64,000 nt of DNA from an uncultured Alphaproteobacteria bacterium (GCA_943787175.1 CALSLK010000031.1:1-64000), one strand, 5' to 3'; counted from the stretch's first letter, positions 38,301-49,235 are shown. Translations and numbers: made by a program. Notes: a model not told the origin generated them from the sequence alone.

Positions 38301-40496
38301 TCAGAACACCGCAAGTTTGCCGCCTGATTCCTCTGTTACAGATCCGATGACGCAGGCTTGGTTGTCTCCCGACTGATGCAGTGCTTTCAGACAATCGGCC
38401 ACGCGCGCCTCTGGCATCCCGGCAAGCAGACCACCGGCGGTCTGGGGGTCGAACAGCAGGGGGTCGCAGGGTACTGTCTGGTCGTCCATCACGCCTTCGC
38501 CTGCATGGCGACGTTGCCGGGATGCAGCGTGCTCGCTACGCCGCGCGCCAACAGCTCCACGCGCTCCGGCATAGGCTGGCAAGGTCGCCCGCCTCGATCA
38601 GGCGCGCACCAACGTGCCTGATGCATCCGTAGCAGTTCCAGCAGGTGCCCGGCCAGCCCGAACCCGGTCACATCGGTCATGGCCGTCGTCGCCGTGATGC
38701 CCTGAAGATCCGGGCGGCCGGTCCATTGGAGCGCTGCATGCCCGTCAAGCGCCGCCTCGACCCAGGCGCTTTCGGCCTCGCCGCGCATGTCGGCGGCAAA
38801 CAGCGTGCCGGTGCCCAGCGGCTTGGTCAGGATCAGCGCGTCGCCTGACCTTCAGCCCGCCCTTGCGCGATCAGGCTGCTCCGGCCGTCGCAAATCCCTG
38901 TGACCGACAGCCCCAGCGCGGCGCGTTCTCCCTCGGTCGTGTGCCCGCCCACCAGGGCGCAGTTCTCCTCGCGCAGCACCGCAACAACGCCGCTCAGCAT
39001 CTGGACCAGGTCGTCTTCCATGGCCGCGGGCGTGCCCGGCAGCAGCCCGGCCAGCGCCATGGCGGCAACCGGTTCGGCGCCCATGGCATGGATGTCCGAC
39101 AGGGCATGCACGGCGGCAATGCGCCCGAAGACATAGGGGTCGTCCAGAAACGCCGGGAACTGGTCCACGGTCTGGACCGCGACGGTGCCGCGCGGGGGGC
39201 GTCACCACCGCTGCATCGTCGGGCGCCTCCAGGCCGACCAGCACTTCCGGGACGGGTCGGCAGCTCCAGACGCGCCAGCGCGCGCCGTCAGCACCTGTGC
39301 CGGCACCTTCGCGCCGCAGCCGCCGCAACGCATGGGCGTCTCAGTCATGTCGGGCATCGCCGGCAGGTGCTGATACTTCTCCATCCAGCGCCGGTCGATG
39401 CGGTCCTTCCAGCGCCACACCCAATCACCCTGAAACGACATCCCGCCCCAGGACGCAACAGCGTGGCGCTCACCGGTCGTGATCATCGCCATGGTGCGGT
39501 GCTGGGGCTTGAAAGCCTCCAGCGCTTCGCCCCGCGCCAGACGACGCAGGTTCGACCCCAGCAACGGCCCCTGGCGCACCGCATAAACGCCGTTCTTGAT
39601 CAACGGGCGCGGTGTGTAGGCAGCAATATCTCCGGCCGCCCAGACAAAGGATGGGAGGTCGAACGCAACATGGCATCCACGGCGACGAACCCATCGGCAT
39701 CCAGCGTCAGCCCGGTGCTGCCCAGCCATGACGCTGGTGCTGCGCCGGTCACCAGAACCGTGGCATCAGAGGCAACAGCAGTGCCATCACTGCACTGCAC
39801 CTGATCGGCCTCGATGGCATCGACGCGTTTGTTTTTGTGTACCCTCACACCTGCATCGGCCAACGCCTTTTCCATGCGGCGGCGAACCCCCGCACCATGA
39901 CGGGGAAGCAGCGTTGCGCCGTCAGAGACCAGCGTGACATCCAAAGCCAGGTCGTTACCAAACTGCGTCAGAAGCCGGTGACGCAGACCCAGACAGACCT
40001 CCAGACCACCGGCACCGCCTCCAACCACGGTCAGATGGAACGCCTCCTTGCGCCCCTGCAAGGCGTCTTCGACGGCACGCCACCGGCCCAGAAAACCGTC
40101 AACCGGCTTCACGGGAATGGCGTGTTCGCCAGCACCCTTGATGCCGCTGGCTGCCGGAGTCGAACCAATGTCCAACGATGCCAGGTCGAAATGAAGTGGT
40201 GGCCGGCCTTCGAACAGCACCTTGCGTTGGTCCACGTCCAGCCCGGTGGCGCTGGCATGAATCAGGCGAGCGCCCGACCGCGCGCAAAGCGGACGCAGAT
40301 CGATATGCGCTTCGGCGTGCCTATAGATGCCCGCCAGGTAACCCGGCAGCATGCCCGAATAGGGCGTCACAGTGTCGCGTGCGACCACGGTCAGGCGGAG
40401 TTTTTCGACCGGTTTCATGGCAAGGCTGCGCAGAACCTCGACATGGGCATGGCCGCCGCCAATCAGCACAACATCCATCTCGGACGGAGCCTTCAT
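38301..40496 (-). pseudogene. selD: NADH-dehydrogenase-like/SelD fusion (selenide, water dikinase), many frameshifts
   Basis: The repaired protein would be about 730 residues. The first 350 residues are an FAD/NAD-binding oxidoreductase (MDVVLIGGGHAHVEVLRSLA, LTVVGGGAGGLEVCLGLRHR, VTGAAPASWLGSTGL). Then comes SelD, which makes selenophosphate: RCGGCGAKVPAQVLT (with Cys, not Sec, at the active position), DQFPAFLDDPYVFGRIAAVHALSDIHAMGA, TTEGERAALGLSVTG and DPQTAGGLLAG. This fusion is a known alphaproteobacterial arrangement. One-base shifts are visible near 39652, 39287, 39253, 39195, 38872, 38848 and twice or more between 38620 and 38530, mostly at GG or CCC runs. It begins 18 bp after tRNA-Sec. 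Confidence 0.85.
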
Positions 40497-40514
40497 GTTT
40501 GCCTCGGGAAGCGA

Positions 40515-40610
40515 TGGCGGAAGGGGGTGGGAGTCGAACCCACCAGACACGTTGAACGCCTCTCAACGGTTTTGAAGACCGTGCGGGCCACCGGGCCGCG
40601 ATCCCCCTCC
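40515..40610 (-). tRNA. selC: tRNA-Sec (selenocysteine), anticodon UCA
   Basis: A 96-nt tRNA. The 8-bp acceptor stem pairs GGAGGGGG with CCCCCTTCC-side bases (one G-U), CCA is encoded at 40515-40517, and the discriminator is G. The anticodon loop is CTTCAAA with UCA at 40573-40575, on an ACGGT/ACCGT stem. A long variable arm (GAGAGGCGTTCAACGTGTCT) and T-loop GGTTCGACTCCC follow. These are hallmarks of bacterial selenocysteine tRNA. It sits between the selB and selD genes, 10 and 18 bp away. It shows no base damage. Confidence 0.96.
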
Positions 40611-40620
40611 AAACTCAGGT

Positions 40621-42563
40621 TCATGACGATACTCCATCGTCTGCCTGAACCAACACACGCAGGTCGCCACGTCGTGTGGTCACGCCGATGCGGTCGAGAA
40701 ATTCGACCAGATCGACCGCAAGGTTCCTGCCGATGCCCGCGACATCGCGGTACTGCGCCACCGTAAATCCCTTCCGGCTGCTCTCGCCCGGCCTCCCGAG
40801 CATGAGCTGCGTCGCCTGTTCGATCTGGTCGGTGGTCAGGTAACGGTTGCGCGCGATCTTCACGATCGAGGCCGAACCCGGCCATGCGCTGCAGGAACTT
40901 CTCGAGGTCGCCGGGCGTCTGGCTCCAGCTTCTCTGCCAAGCGGAAACAGGGCGGGCGGTGAGCCGGAGTCTCTGGTGTCAGCGCGGCTTGCGCCTGCCT
41001 CCAGAGTTTCTCGTCCTTGCCCTCCAGCGCCACCGCATGGTCGGGCAGGTGGGCAATCGCCCCGCGCCGCACCAGCGCCCCATCCCGCGCCAGGCCGGCC
41101 AGCGCCTCGCCCAGCAGGACGTCATCCGGGCCTGCCCGTCAGATACCGGCGCAGTTCCGCCAGGTTGGGCCCCAGCCGGTCGCCATGTGTCTCGGCATGG
41201 TCGCTTGCCAGCCCGGCCAGGACCTCCTGCCTGAGCGTGTCCCAATGACGTGCGGCGGACCAGTCGCAGGGACTCGGCCGCGCCCCAGGGCAACGGCATC
41301 CATCGTCTTCGGCCAGGGCTGCGTTGGCAGCTCGGCTGCCTCTGGTTTCGGCTGCGCAGATAGCTCGGACCGGAGCCACCCCTTCGGGTGCGAACACGCC
41401 AGCAGCGCGTCGAGCGCCGCCATGGCGTCGTCCCGGTCCATGGCCTCCAGCCGTTCCATGACGTTCGGGCCGCGCGCGGCCACGCGTTCAGGCCCCCGGG
41501 GAGCCATCGACGCGCCCGCCGGCCGATGGTGCGCCGTGCCGACTGGTCGCGCAGGACCAGCCGGTCGCCGAACGCAGGCACCAGAGGGTCGTCCAGAACG
41601 ATCTGCGCCAGGCCGCGGTCCCCCGGCGCAATCGCGTCCACGCCTTGCAGCACGGCCACATCGGCCCGTGGCGTGGCCCGCGCCGTGATGCACATGCACC
41701 GGCGTCCAGTGTTTGAGCGGGCGCGCCTCGCTCGCCGAGAACCCGCAACGACACATCCATGCGCTGTGATGGCCCAAGAAGGTCCGGTGCCACGACCCAG
41801 TCGCCGCGCCCGACATCATCGCGTTCCACACCCACCAGATTAAGCGCCGCCCTGTCGCCGCGCCGTGCGGTGTCGCTGGCCTGATCCTGCGCGTGGATGG
41901 CACGAACCCGCACCGGCCTGTCATCAGGCATGATGGTGAGCTGGTCGCCAACACTGACAGCGCCGGCATGAACCATGCCCGTCACCACAACACCGGCACC
42001 GCGCACGACAAATGCGCGATCCACCGCCAGACGAAAGCCGCCCCGGGTTCCCGGCGGTTCATGGTTGCGTGCTGCCTCGGTCAAGGCGTCCTGCAACGCC
42101 GGAATACCCTGCATGGCCGGCGCCACGGTCTCGAACAATCCGTCACAGACCAGACCGGCTTTCTCCAACAGTGCGCGCGCCTCCTCGGCGACCACTTCAC
42201 ACGTTCAGGGCTGGCACGGTCCACCTTGGTCAGGGCAATCAATGCCCGCTCGACGCCCAGCAGATCCAGCACGGCGACATGTTCAATGGTCTGGGGCATC
42301 ACCCCGTCATCGGCGGCAATCACGACCAGCGCCAGGTCGATCCCTGCAATGCCTGCCACCATGTTGCGCACAAACCGTTCGTGCCCGGGCACATCGACAA
42401 ACCCGATGACGTCTCCAGACGCCAGCGGCAGATAGGCAAAGCCAAGGTCGACGGTAAGGCCACGCTCCTTTTCTTCGGGCAGGCGGTCGGTATCCACACC
42501 GGTCAGGGCGTGGATCAGCGATGTCTTGCCGTGATCGACATGGCCTGCGGTGGCAACAATCAT
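40621..42563 (-). pseudogene. selB: Selenocysteine-specific elongation factor SelB, many frameshifts
   Basis: Repaired length is about 645 residues. The GTPase domain is intact at the start: [19 protein letters not shown] (G1), [29 protein letters not shown] (G3) and TKVD (G4). The SelB domains II-III follow ([31 protein letters not shown]) and the winged-helix C terminus ends YRDVAGIGRNLAVDLVEFLDR. From about 42200 to 40865 the reading frame switches at least eight times (for example near 42200, 41725, 41510, 41290, 41235, 41125 and 40930). Its ATG overlaps the selA stop (ATGA). If the indels are real the organism cannot insert selenocysteine with this copy. Confidence 0.85.
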
Positions 42564-43957
42564 GATGTATTGAGCTCTGCCAGTTGCCCGATAAATCCGG
42601 CCTCATCGTCCAGGCAACGCAGGTCCAGGCGCAGAACACCATCATGAACCGCACCAATCACCGGTCGCGGAAAGGCACGCAGCCGGTCGGTCAGCTGACG
42701 CAGACGGGCATCGGCACCGCGTCCGCTCCTGGCCGCCCGGATTGCCAACCCTGCGCTTTCGAGTGATTCCACCGGCAGGGCCCCGCTGCCGATCTGGCTT
42801 TTCCTGGTTGTTGTCTCGACGACAAAGTCATCGCCGAGCGCCAGCTCCAAAGGATCCTTCAACCGTTCGGCCTGCGCCGCGATATCCTCTGGCGGGCGTG
42901 TCAGAAGCCGCAATGCGGGCAGGGTCCGGGGCAGGGTGTCGGGATTCTCGTAAAGCGCCAGCGTCGCGTCGAGCGCTGCAAGGGTCATCTTGTCAGCGCG
43001 CATGGCCCGTTTCATGGGGTTTTTGGCCAGACGTTTGATCAGGTCAGCGCGTCCAACGATCAGCCCGGCCTGTGGCCCGCCCAGCAGTTTGTCGCCACTG
43101 AAGGTCACAAGGTCTGCGCCACCCGCCAGGGTCTCTGTAACCGTTGGCTCTCTTGGCAAACCCCATCGGCTCAGATCAACCAGCGTGCCGCTGCCCAGAT
43201 CCACGGCAAAGGGCAGGCCGTGTTCGTGAGCCAGCTTTGCCAGCTCCGGTTCGGGAACCTCTGCCGTGAAACCCTGAACCGCATAGTTGCTGGTATGGAC
43301 CTTCAGCAGGCATGCCGTGCGAGGCCCCATGACCTCGGCAAAGTCGTGCAGATGGGTGCGGTTCGTCGTGCCCACTTCGACCAGACGGCACCCGGCGCGC
43401 GCCATGATGTCGGGCATGCGGAACGCGCCGCCAATCTCGATCAGCTCGCCGCGGGAAACCGGGACTTCTTTTCGCTGGCCAAGCGTGTTGAGCAGCAGCA
43501 GCACGGCCGCCGCGTTGTTGTTGACGACCAGTGCCGCCTCCGCACCGGTCAGACGCTTCAGGCGTTCGGCAATGGGTGAATCGCGTTCGCCGCGTTTCCC
43601 CCGGGCCAGATCGTATTCCAGATTGCTGGCGCTCCGGGCGGCGGCGGCCATGGCGTCAATCGCGGCCTCAGCCAGAGGCGCGCGTCCCAGATTGGTATGC
43701 AGCACGGTGCCGGTCAGATTGAAGACCGGCTTCAGCGAGACCGCTGACCGGCGATGACAGGTTTCTTCGACGGCCCTTGCGATGGCTACGTCCGAAACAT
43801 CGGGCGTGGTGCCTTCACGCCAGGCCAGGCGCAGGCCATCCAGGGTTTCGCGCGTCGCCTGAACCACGGCAGCACGCCCGAAACCATCGGCAAGAGCCAA
43901 CAGGGCCGGCGTTTTGAGGACGCGGTCGACAGAGGGGATCAAGCTGGTTTCCTTCAT
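42560..43957 (-). CDS. selA: L-seryl-tRNA(Sec) selenium transferase
   Basis: A 465-residue PLP enzyme converting seryl-tRNA(Sec) to selenocysteinyl-tRNA(Sec); start at 43957 ([14 protein letters not shown]). Diagnostic parts are [63 protein letters not shown] and the PLP-lysine motif [14 protein letters not shown]. Length equals E. coli SelA. The frame has no indels, unlike the two sel genes downstream. It is the first gene of the selA-selB-selC-selD unit and is divergent (109 bp) from the CoA-ligase gene. Confidence 0.95.
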   Translation of the reverse strand: MKETSLIPSVDRVLKTPALLALADGFGRAAVVQATRETLDGLRLAWREGTTPDVSDVAIARAVEETCHRRSAVSLKPVFNLTGTVLHTNLGRAPLAEAAIDAMAAAARSASNLEYDLARGKRGERDSPIAERLKRLTGAEAALVVNNNAAAVLLLLNTLGQRKEVPVSRGELIEIGGAFRMPDIMARAGCRLVEVGTTNRTHLHDFAEVMGPRTACLLKVHTSNYAVQGFTAEVPEPELAKLAHEHGLPFAVDLGSGTLVDLSRWGLPREPTVTETLAGGADLVTFSGDKLLGGPQAGLIVGRADLIKRLAKNPMKRAMRADKMTLAALDATLALYENPDTLPRTLPALRLLTRPPEDIAAQAERLKDPLELALGDDFVVETTTRKSQIGSGALPVESLESAGLAIRAARSGRGADARLRQLTDRLRAFPRPVIGAVHDGVLRLDLRCLDDEAGFIGQLAELNTS

Positions 43958-44066
43958 GACGGCGTCACCCACGGTGTCGCACGATGGAAAGCATAGGCCG
44001 GAATCTGACCGGCGCAACCAACATGACGATTGCTTGAAGCGCGAATCCAATTAACCTCACGCCATC

Positions 44067-46164
44067 ATGAGCGAACATCGTCTGCGTCCCCTGCTTGAAC
44101 CCAAATCCATTGCGCTCGTCGGTGCCTCGGCGCGCGAGGGCTCGTTTGGTCTCTCGACCCTGCGCAACCTCAACAACCCCGGCTTTACCGGTCGTGTGCA
44201 TCCGGTCAATCCGTCACACGAGTCGATCGAGGGGACTGGCCTGCTACCCCACCCTTGGCGACATTCCTGGTGGTGTTGAACACGCCGTCCTTTCGGTCGC
44301 CAACGCTGGCATCGAAGACGCCATGACCCAGGCTGCGCTTGCCGGCGTCAAGGCCGTCACCATGTTCGGCAGCGGTTATCTGGAAGGCGATACTGGCGAG
44401 CCCAAGCTGAAGGAGCGTCTTCAGGCGATCGCGCGCGAGGCCGGTATTCTGGTTTGCGGCGCCAACTGCATGGGCTTTGTGAACTACGAATCCTCGACCC
44501 GCGCGACCTGGATGAACGTGGCGGACGAGAGTTGGTTCGATACCGGCAACATCACGCTCATCACCCATTCGGGCACCTGTTTCCTGTCCCTGCAGTTCAT
44601 TGATCCGCGTCACCGCCATAACCTGTGCATCTCCGCCGGGCAGGAACTCACGGTCACGGCCGCCGACTACATGGATTATGCCTTGGAACTGGAGAGCACG
44701 CGGGTGATTGCGTTGTTCCTGGAGACCGTGCGAGATCCCGACAGCTTTCGTGCGGTGCTCGACAAGGCCGCCGCACGGGACATTCCCGTTGTCGCGATCA
44801 AGGTGGGGCGCACCGAAAAGAGCGCTGCTCTGGCGCAAAGCCATTCCGGCGCACTGGCAGGCGACGATGCCGCTTATGAAGCCCTGTTCGACCACTATGG
44901 CGTCCTGCGCGTCGATACCTGGGACGAACTGGCCGCAACCTCTCGCCTGTTCTCCCATCACAAGCAGCTCGCGCCCGGCGGCCTTGCCGGCATCATGGAT
45001 TCCGGCGGCGCGCGCGGCATGCTGATCGATCTGGCCGACAAGATGAACGTGCCGCTGGCCGATATCGGCCCCCAGACCGCCGAGAAGCTCTCTGGTCTGC
45101 TCGAATACGGTCTTGAACCGGTCAATCCCACGGATGTCTGGGGCACGGGCCGTGACTGGGAGAATGTCTTTGCCGGTTCCATGACCGCGCTGGCCCAGGA
45201 CGACGATGCCGCCATGACAACCCTGTTCTCGGATCTGGGATTCGACGACGGCGTCAGCTACGGCCTGCTGGCCATTGCTGAGCAGGTTGAGGAAACAACC
45301 GACAAGCCGGTCTACATCTGCCAGCACTGGAGCCGTGCGCTCAATCGCGACAACCTGATCAAGTCTGCCTCCAGCCCGGCGCTGGTGTTCGAAGGCACGC
45401 AAACGTTCCTGACCGCCGTCAAACTGGCCATGGAGCGCCGAGACCGAATCAACGATGGTCCCGGTGATGCGCCGGCGGCGCCGGAGCCTTCGGTGATCGA
45501 GGCCTGGCGGAAACGCCTGGCGGACGGTGCACCGTTTGATGAGAACGAGGGGCTCGACCTGCTCGATGCCTTCGGGTTTTCAACGCCGGCCCGGAGAATC
45601 GCAATAGATCGTGATGCCGTACGGCAGGCAGCCACAGACATCGGCTATCCCGTTGTTCTCAAGACGGCCGAACCCGGCATTCTCCATAAAAGCGATGTCG
45701 GTGGTGTTGCACTCAATCTGCACGATGAAGCCGTACTGCTGGCTGCCTACGATGCCATGGCCTCACGTCTCGGCCCACGGGTTCTGGTCGCCGCCATGGC
45801 CTCAAAAGGTGTCGAATTGGCAGCGGGTATTGTCATTGATGCCCAATTTGGCCCGCTGGTCATGGTCGCCGCCGGCGGTGTCCTGATCGAGATCATGAAG
45901 GACCGCCGCTTTCTGATGCCCCCTGCTGGCCGCGTCAGCGCGCGCCGTGCCATCGACAGCCTGGCATGCCGCCCGCTTCTGGATGGCGTGCGTGGTGCCG
46001 CACCCAGTGATGTGGAAGCGGTGGTCGATGCCGTTGCCGCGCTTGCATCGCTGGCACAACATCTTGGTGATCTGATCGGTGAACTTGATATCAACCCCCT
46101 GATCGCCGGACCACAGGGATGTATCGCGGTTGATGCGCTTGTGGTGGCACGCGGGCAGTCATGA
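44067..46164 (+). pseudogene. ADP-forming acyl-CoA synthetase (acetate-CoA ligase type), one frameshift
   Basis: About 698 codons. Domain order: CoA-binding Rossmann domain (PKSIALVGASAREGSFG), succinyl-CoA-ligase-like domains (ITHSGTCFLSLQF, IKVGRTEKSAALAQSHSGALAGDDAAY), and a C-terminal ATP-grasp domain (GYPVVLKTAEPGILHKSDVGGV, IVIDAQFGPLVMVAAGGVLIE, GELDINPLI). One extra G in the GAGGGG run near 44232 shifts the frame; removing it restores HESIEGLACYPTLGDIPGGV. The enzyme makes acyl-CoA from a carboxylate, ATP and CoA; feruloyl-CoA or short-chain acids are possible. Its stop overlaps the next ATG (ATGA), so translation is coupled. Confidence 0.85.
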
Positions 46165-47162
46165 CCGAACGGCCGCGTATCTCGGTTGTCATTCCAACCC
46201 GTAACCGGCCCGACTATCTCCGCACCTGTCTGGAAGGGTTTGCTGCTCAGACTGCGCCGCACGGTGCCTTTGAAGTCATCGTGGTAGATGACGGTTCCAC
46301 ACAGCCGCTAGACACCCTTGCTGCCAGCTTTGAAGGAACGATCGACTTGCGGATCGAACGCCGACCACCGGACGGCGTCGCGGCCGCCCGCAATGTCGGC
46401 ATCACGCTCGCCAGAGGCGATTCGCTGATCCTGTTCGACGATGATCAGTGTCCGGCTTCCGACATGGTTGCCCATTGTCTGGCGTTGCACGAGGCCTCGC
46501 CCGAGGAAGAAGATTTTCTGTTGTTGCGGTTGTTGGCAGATACCTCGGCACCGCGACTGCCAGAGAGTTTTGCCATGTTCGAAGGCGGTCTCTTCCTGCA
46601 ATATCCAGCGCCGGGGGAGCGCCGGGGCCATAACGTCTTCTAGGGTGGCGCGGTAAGCTGCAAGAAATCTGTTTTTCGCTACGGGCTCTATGACCCCGCC
46701 TATGCCGTGATCGAAGATGCAGAACTTGGGCTGCGCATCAGTCAACTCCTGACGCTGACGGATCACTACGATGCGGACAGGCTGGATGCTGTCCAGACTC
46801 GAACACTGACAAGCCGCGAATTGCTCATGCGCTGGTGCCGCATGAGCTACTTCCACCTGATCTGGCAGCGCAACTATCCCCAGCTTGTCATGACCGGAAG
46901 ATTGCCGGTTTATCGCGATGCACAAGCCTGTGTGGATCGTGCCGCGCCCATGCAGACGACACTTCCAGCCCTCGAGGCCGAGTCCCGCGCCGTTGGCCTG
47001 GTCCAAACGGGTTCGATCACGCCCGCGCAGCAGGCCGCATTGGCCCAGTATGTCACTGGAATGCGTGGGGCTGTCGGACATGCCCAGGCCCTGGGCTGGC
47101 TTGGCGCACGCGGCGATGTGCCGCTTGAGTCTGTCATGCATGAAGCGTTCGGCCCGGCTTGA
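46161..47162 (+). pseudogene. Family 2 glycosyltransferase with in-frame TAG
   Basis: A 333-codon gene opening RISVVIPTRNRPDYLRTCLEGF, EVIVVDDGS, AAARNVGITLARGDSLILFDDDQ: the GT-A fold with its DxD-type metal site (DDD). At 46641-46643 a TAG replaces what is probably TGG (tryptophan) in the F-W-GGA motif of GT2 enzymes; the frame then stays open (GGAVSCKKSVFRYGLYDPAY, EDAELGLRISQ) to 47162. A single G-to-A change or base-call error explains it. A glycosyltransferase inside a catabolic gene run is unexpected; it could decorate a pathway intermediate or be unrelated. Confidence 0.82.
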
Positions 47163-47197
47163 CCTTGATCGACTCTCCATCCCACAGTTGACCTGAC

Positions 47198-48310
47198 ATG
47201 ACGCATTCCCCATCAGACCCGCCGGAGTTCCCAGGCGATGCCTATGACAGTGAGGCCTTCTGGCTGCGCGAACAGAACGACCTGTTTGGCACGGCGTGGG
47301 TCCATGTTGCATCCGGCTTCGAATTGCCTGATCCCGGCGATGTTCGTCCGGTCATGGCAGCCGGCCAGCCGCTGATCCTGATCCGCCAGCGCAATGGCTC
47401 GATTGCCGGGTTCCATAATGTGTGCCGCCATCGCGGTCCGCGTCTGGTGCGCGAGGCCTGTAACGCTAAGGCCGTGCTGACCTGCCCCTATCATGGCTGG
47501 GCCTATGGTCTGGACGGTGCTTTGCGCACAACGCCCTATTGGTCTGTTGAAGACGGCTCCGCGCCGGAAGGTTTCGACAAGGCTGCGTTCGGCCTCAAAC
47601 CCGTACGTTGCGAAACCTGGTGCGATCAGGTCTTCGTTTGCCTGGATGACGACGCACCGTCCTTTGCCGTGCACGCAGCACCGCTCATGGCGCACTGGGC
47701 TCAGGCGGACCTGTCCCTGCTGCGTTACGGCGCCCACGTAACCTATGAAGTTCCGGTGAACTGGAAATGGGTGATCGAGAACTATCTCGATACCTATCAC
47801 CTCCCGCTGCTTCATCCCGAGCTCGGCCCTGTCGACTCTGCGCGCAGGTTCAACGTCATGAATGACGGAAACCTGATCGGGATCGACTACACCAGCGGTG
47901 CCGTCGACAAGAACAAGGGTGATACCGGTTTCCAGACGTTTCCGGGGCTTGATGGCGCGCAACTGGTACGCCAGGACATCGCTTTGCTGTTTCCCAACAC
48001 GCTGTTCGAATTTGTCCCTGAACACGTGATGTTCTTCCGGGTCGAACCCCTGGGCCCCAGGCAGACGCGCGAAACCCTGGCGTTCTATTTCCTGGGCGAT
48101 GACGCAACCAGCCCCGATCTGGCGGCGGGACGTCAGGCATCACTCGATGCCTGGGATCGCATCAACCGGCAGGATTTCAGGATCCTTGATGAATTGCAGG
48201 CAACGTCGGCCTCTCCGGCTGCGCGTGGTCTGGCCCCGGCTTCCCCGTTCTGGGAGGGCGCGAACATGGCCTTCCGCAAACGCCTTCTGGCAGCATTGGA
48301 GATAACATGA
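47198..48310 (+). CDS. Rieske non-heme iron oxygenase alpha subunit (6)
   Basis: A 370-residue oxygenase of a third subgroup. Rieske ligands are in VCRHRGPRLVREACN and CPYHGWAYGLDGAL; the catalytic iron site is NWKWVIENYLDTYHLPLLHPELGP, with Asp/His/His. The NYLDTYHLPLLHP form resembles CntA/YeaW-like and choline- or betaine-type oxygenases. It is shorter than the other five copies. The stop overlaps the ATG of the following epimerase-like gene (ATGA), so the two products probably work together. Confidence 0.92.
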   Translation: MTHSPSDPPEFPGDAYDSEAFWLREQNDLFGTAWVHVASGFELPDPGDVRPVMAAGQPLILIRQRNGSIAGFHNVCRHRGPRLVREACNAKAVLTCPYHGWAYGLDGALRTTPYWSVEDGSAPEGFDKAAFGLKPVRCETWCDQVFVCLDDDAPSFAVHAAPLMAHWAQADLSLLRYGAHVTYEVPVNWKWVIENYLDTYHLPLLHPELGPVDSARRFNVMNDGNLIGIDYTSGAVDKNKGDTGFQTFPGLDGAQLVRQDIALLFPNTLFEFVPEHVMFFRVEPLGPRQTRETLAFYFLGDDATSPDLAAGRQASLDAWDRINRQDFRILDELQATSASPAARGLAPASPFWEGANMAFRKRLLAALEIT

Positions 48311-49232
48311 CCGCGTTCCCTTTTGGCCGCGTTGCCGTAACCGGTGGCAGCGGCCTGCTTGGCCGCTATGTCGTGCGCGAACTCATGGCCGATTGTTCGG
48401 TCACCTCCATCGACCTTAAGCCGCTGCCTGAAGACGTCGCTTTCACGCAATGTGACACCCGTGATCTCGACGCCGTGCGTGCTGCCCTCAAGGGCCATGA
48501 TGCCATCGTGCATCTTGCCGCACTCGACGACGGCATCGTGCCGGAAGAAGAAGCCTTCATCGACGTCAATCTGCGCGGCACCTGGCATGTCCTGCAGGCG
48601 GCCGAGGAACTTGGGATCTCCCGGGTCGTGATAGCCTCCAGTGTTGCTGCCGTTGGTTTCGACACGGCAAGCCAGGCGATGCGGCTTCCCATTCCGGTTG
48701 ATATCGAGCTGTTGCCGCAGGATTCCTATGGCGTCACCAAAAAGGTCTGTGAGGAATTTGCACGCACCTTCGTGCGCCGCGGCACGATGGACGTGATCTG
48801 CCTTCGACCTCCGCTGGTTGCCCAACCCCATATCACCTACTCCATTGCCTGCATCGCGGCAGAGCGTGACGGCGTGGAGCCACCACCACGGCAAGCGGCG
48901 CCAATTGGCAGGAACTGCGCGAAACGCTCTCGCCTATCGGCGGGTTCGTGACCCCCGATGATGCCGCGCGTGCCTTCCGTGCCGCGCTGACGGCTCGCGA
49001 TATTCGTTACGGTGCATTTTTTGTGTCAGGACCTGACACCCTCGGTTCCGGCCCCACGGTTGAAAGCATTGCTAGGGGCTTTGGCATCACGCCTGAGGTT
49101 ATACGCCCGGAGGTTTATGCCGGGGATCCCCGCGCCAGCGCCTATGACCTGCAGCCGGCTTTCGACGCCCTGGGTTGGCGTCCGCAAGACCGCTGGGCCG
49201 ATCATGTCGCACGCGTGATTGCGGCGGGCTGA
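48307..49232 (+). pseudogene. NAD-dependent epimerase/dehydratase-like protein, one frameshift
   Basis: About 308 codons. The N terminus VAVTGGSGLLGRYVVREL is the extended-SDR nucleotide-binding turn; IVHLAALDDG, VIASSVAAVGF and DSYGVTKKVCEEF (Tyr-x-x-x-Lys) complete the catalytic set. Near 48880, in a run of CCA repeats, the frame shifts: one reading ends at 48951, while the native continuation TTASGANWQELRETLSPIGG runs on to ...ARVIAAG at 49232. It overlaps the Rieske gene before it and ends three bases before the amidohydrolase gene, so all are one unit. Substrate unknown; uronate dehydrogenase-like SDRs are similar in length. Confidence 0.82.
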
Positions 49233-49235
49233 GCT

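Noticed and set aside
38863..39804. 313-codon plus-strand frame over the damaged selD region
   Set aside because: SelD and flavoprotein motifs are clear on the minus strand in pieces; the plus frame shows no family pattern.
38301..42563. Frame breaks in selB and selD explained by UGA recoding or programmed frameshifting
   Set aside because: There are many shifts in both directions at ordinary GG/CCC runs without slippery heptamers or conserved pattern; recoding cannot account for them.
46641..46643. Stop codon in the glycosyltransferase as a selenocysteine or pyrrolysine site
   Set aside because: It is TAG, not TGA, so the nearby Sec machinery does not apply; no pyrrolysine genes seen, and homologous position is Trp.
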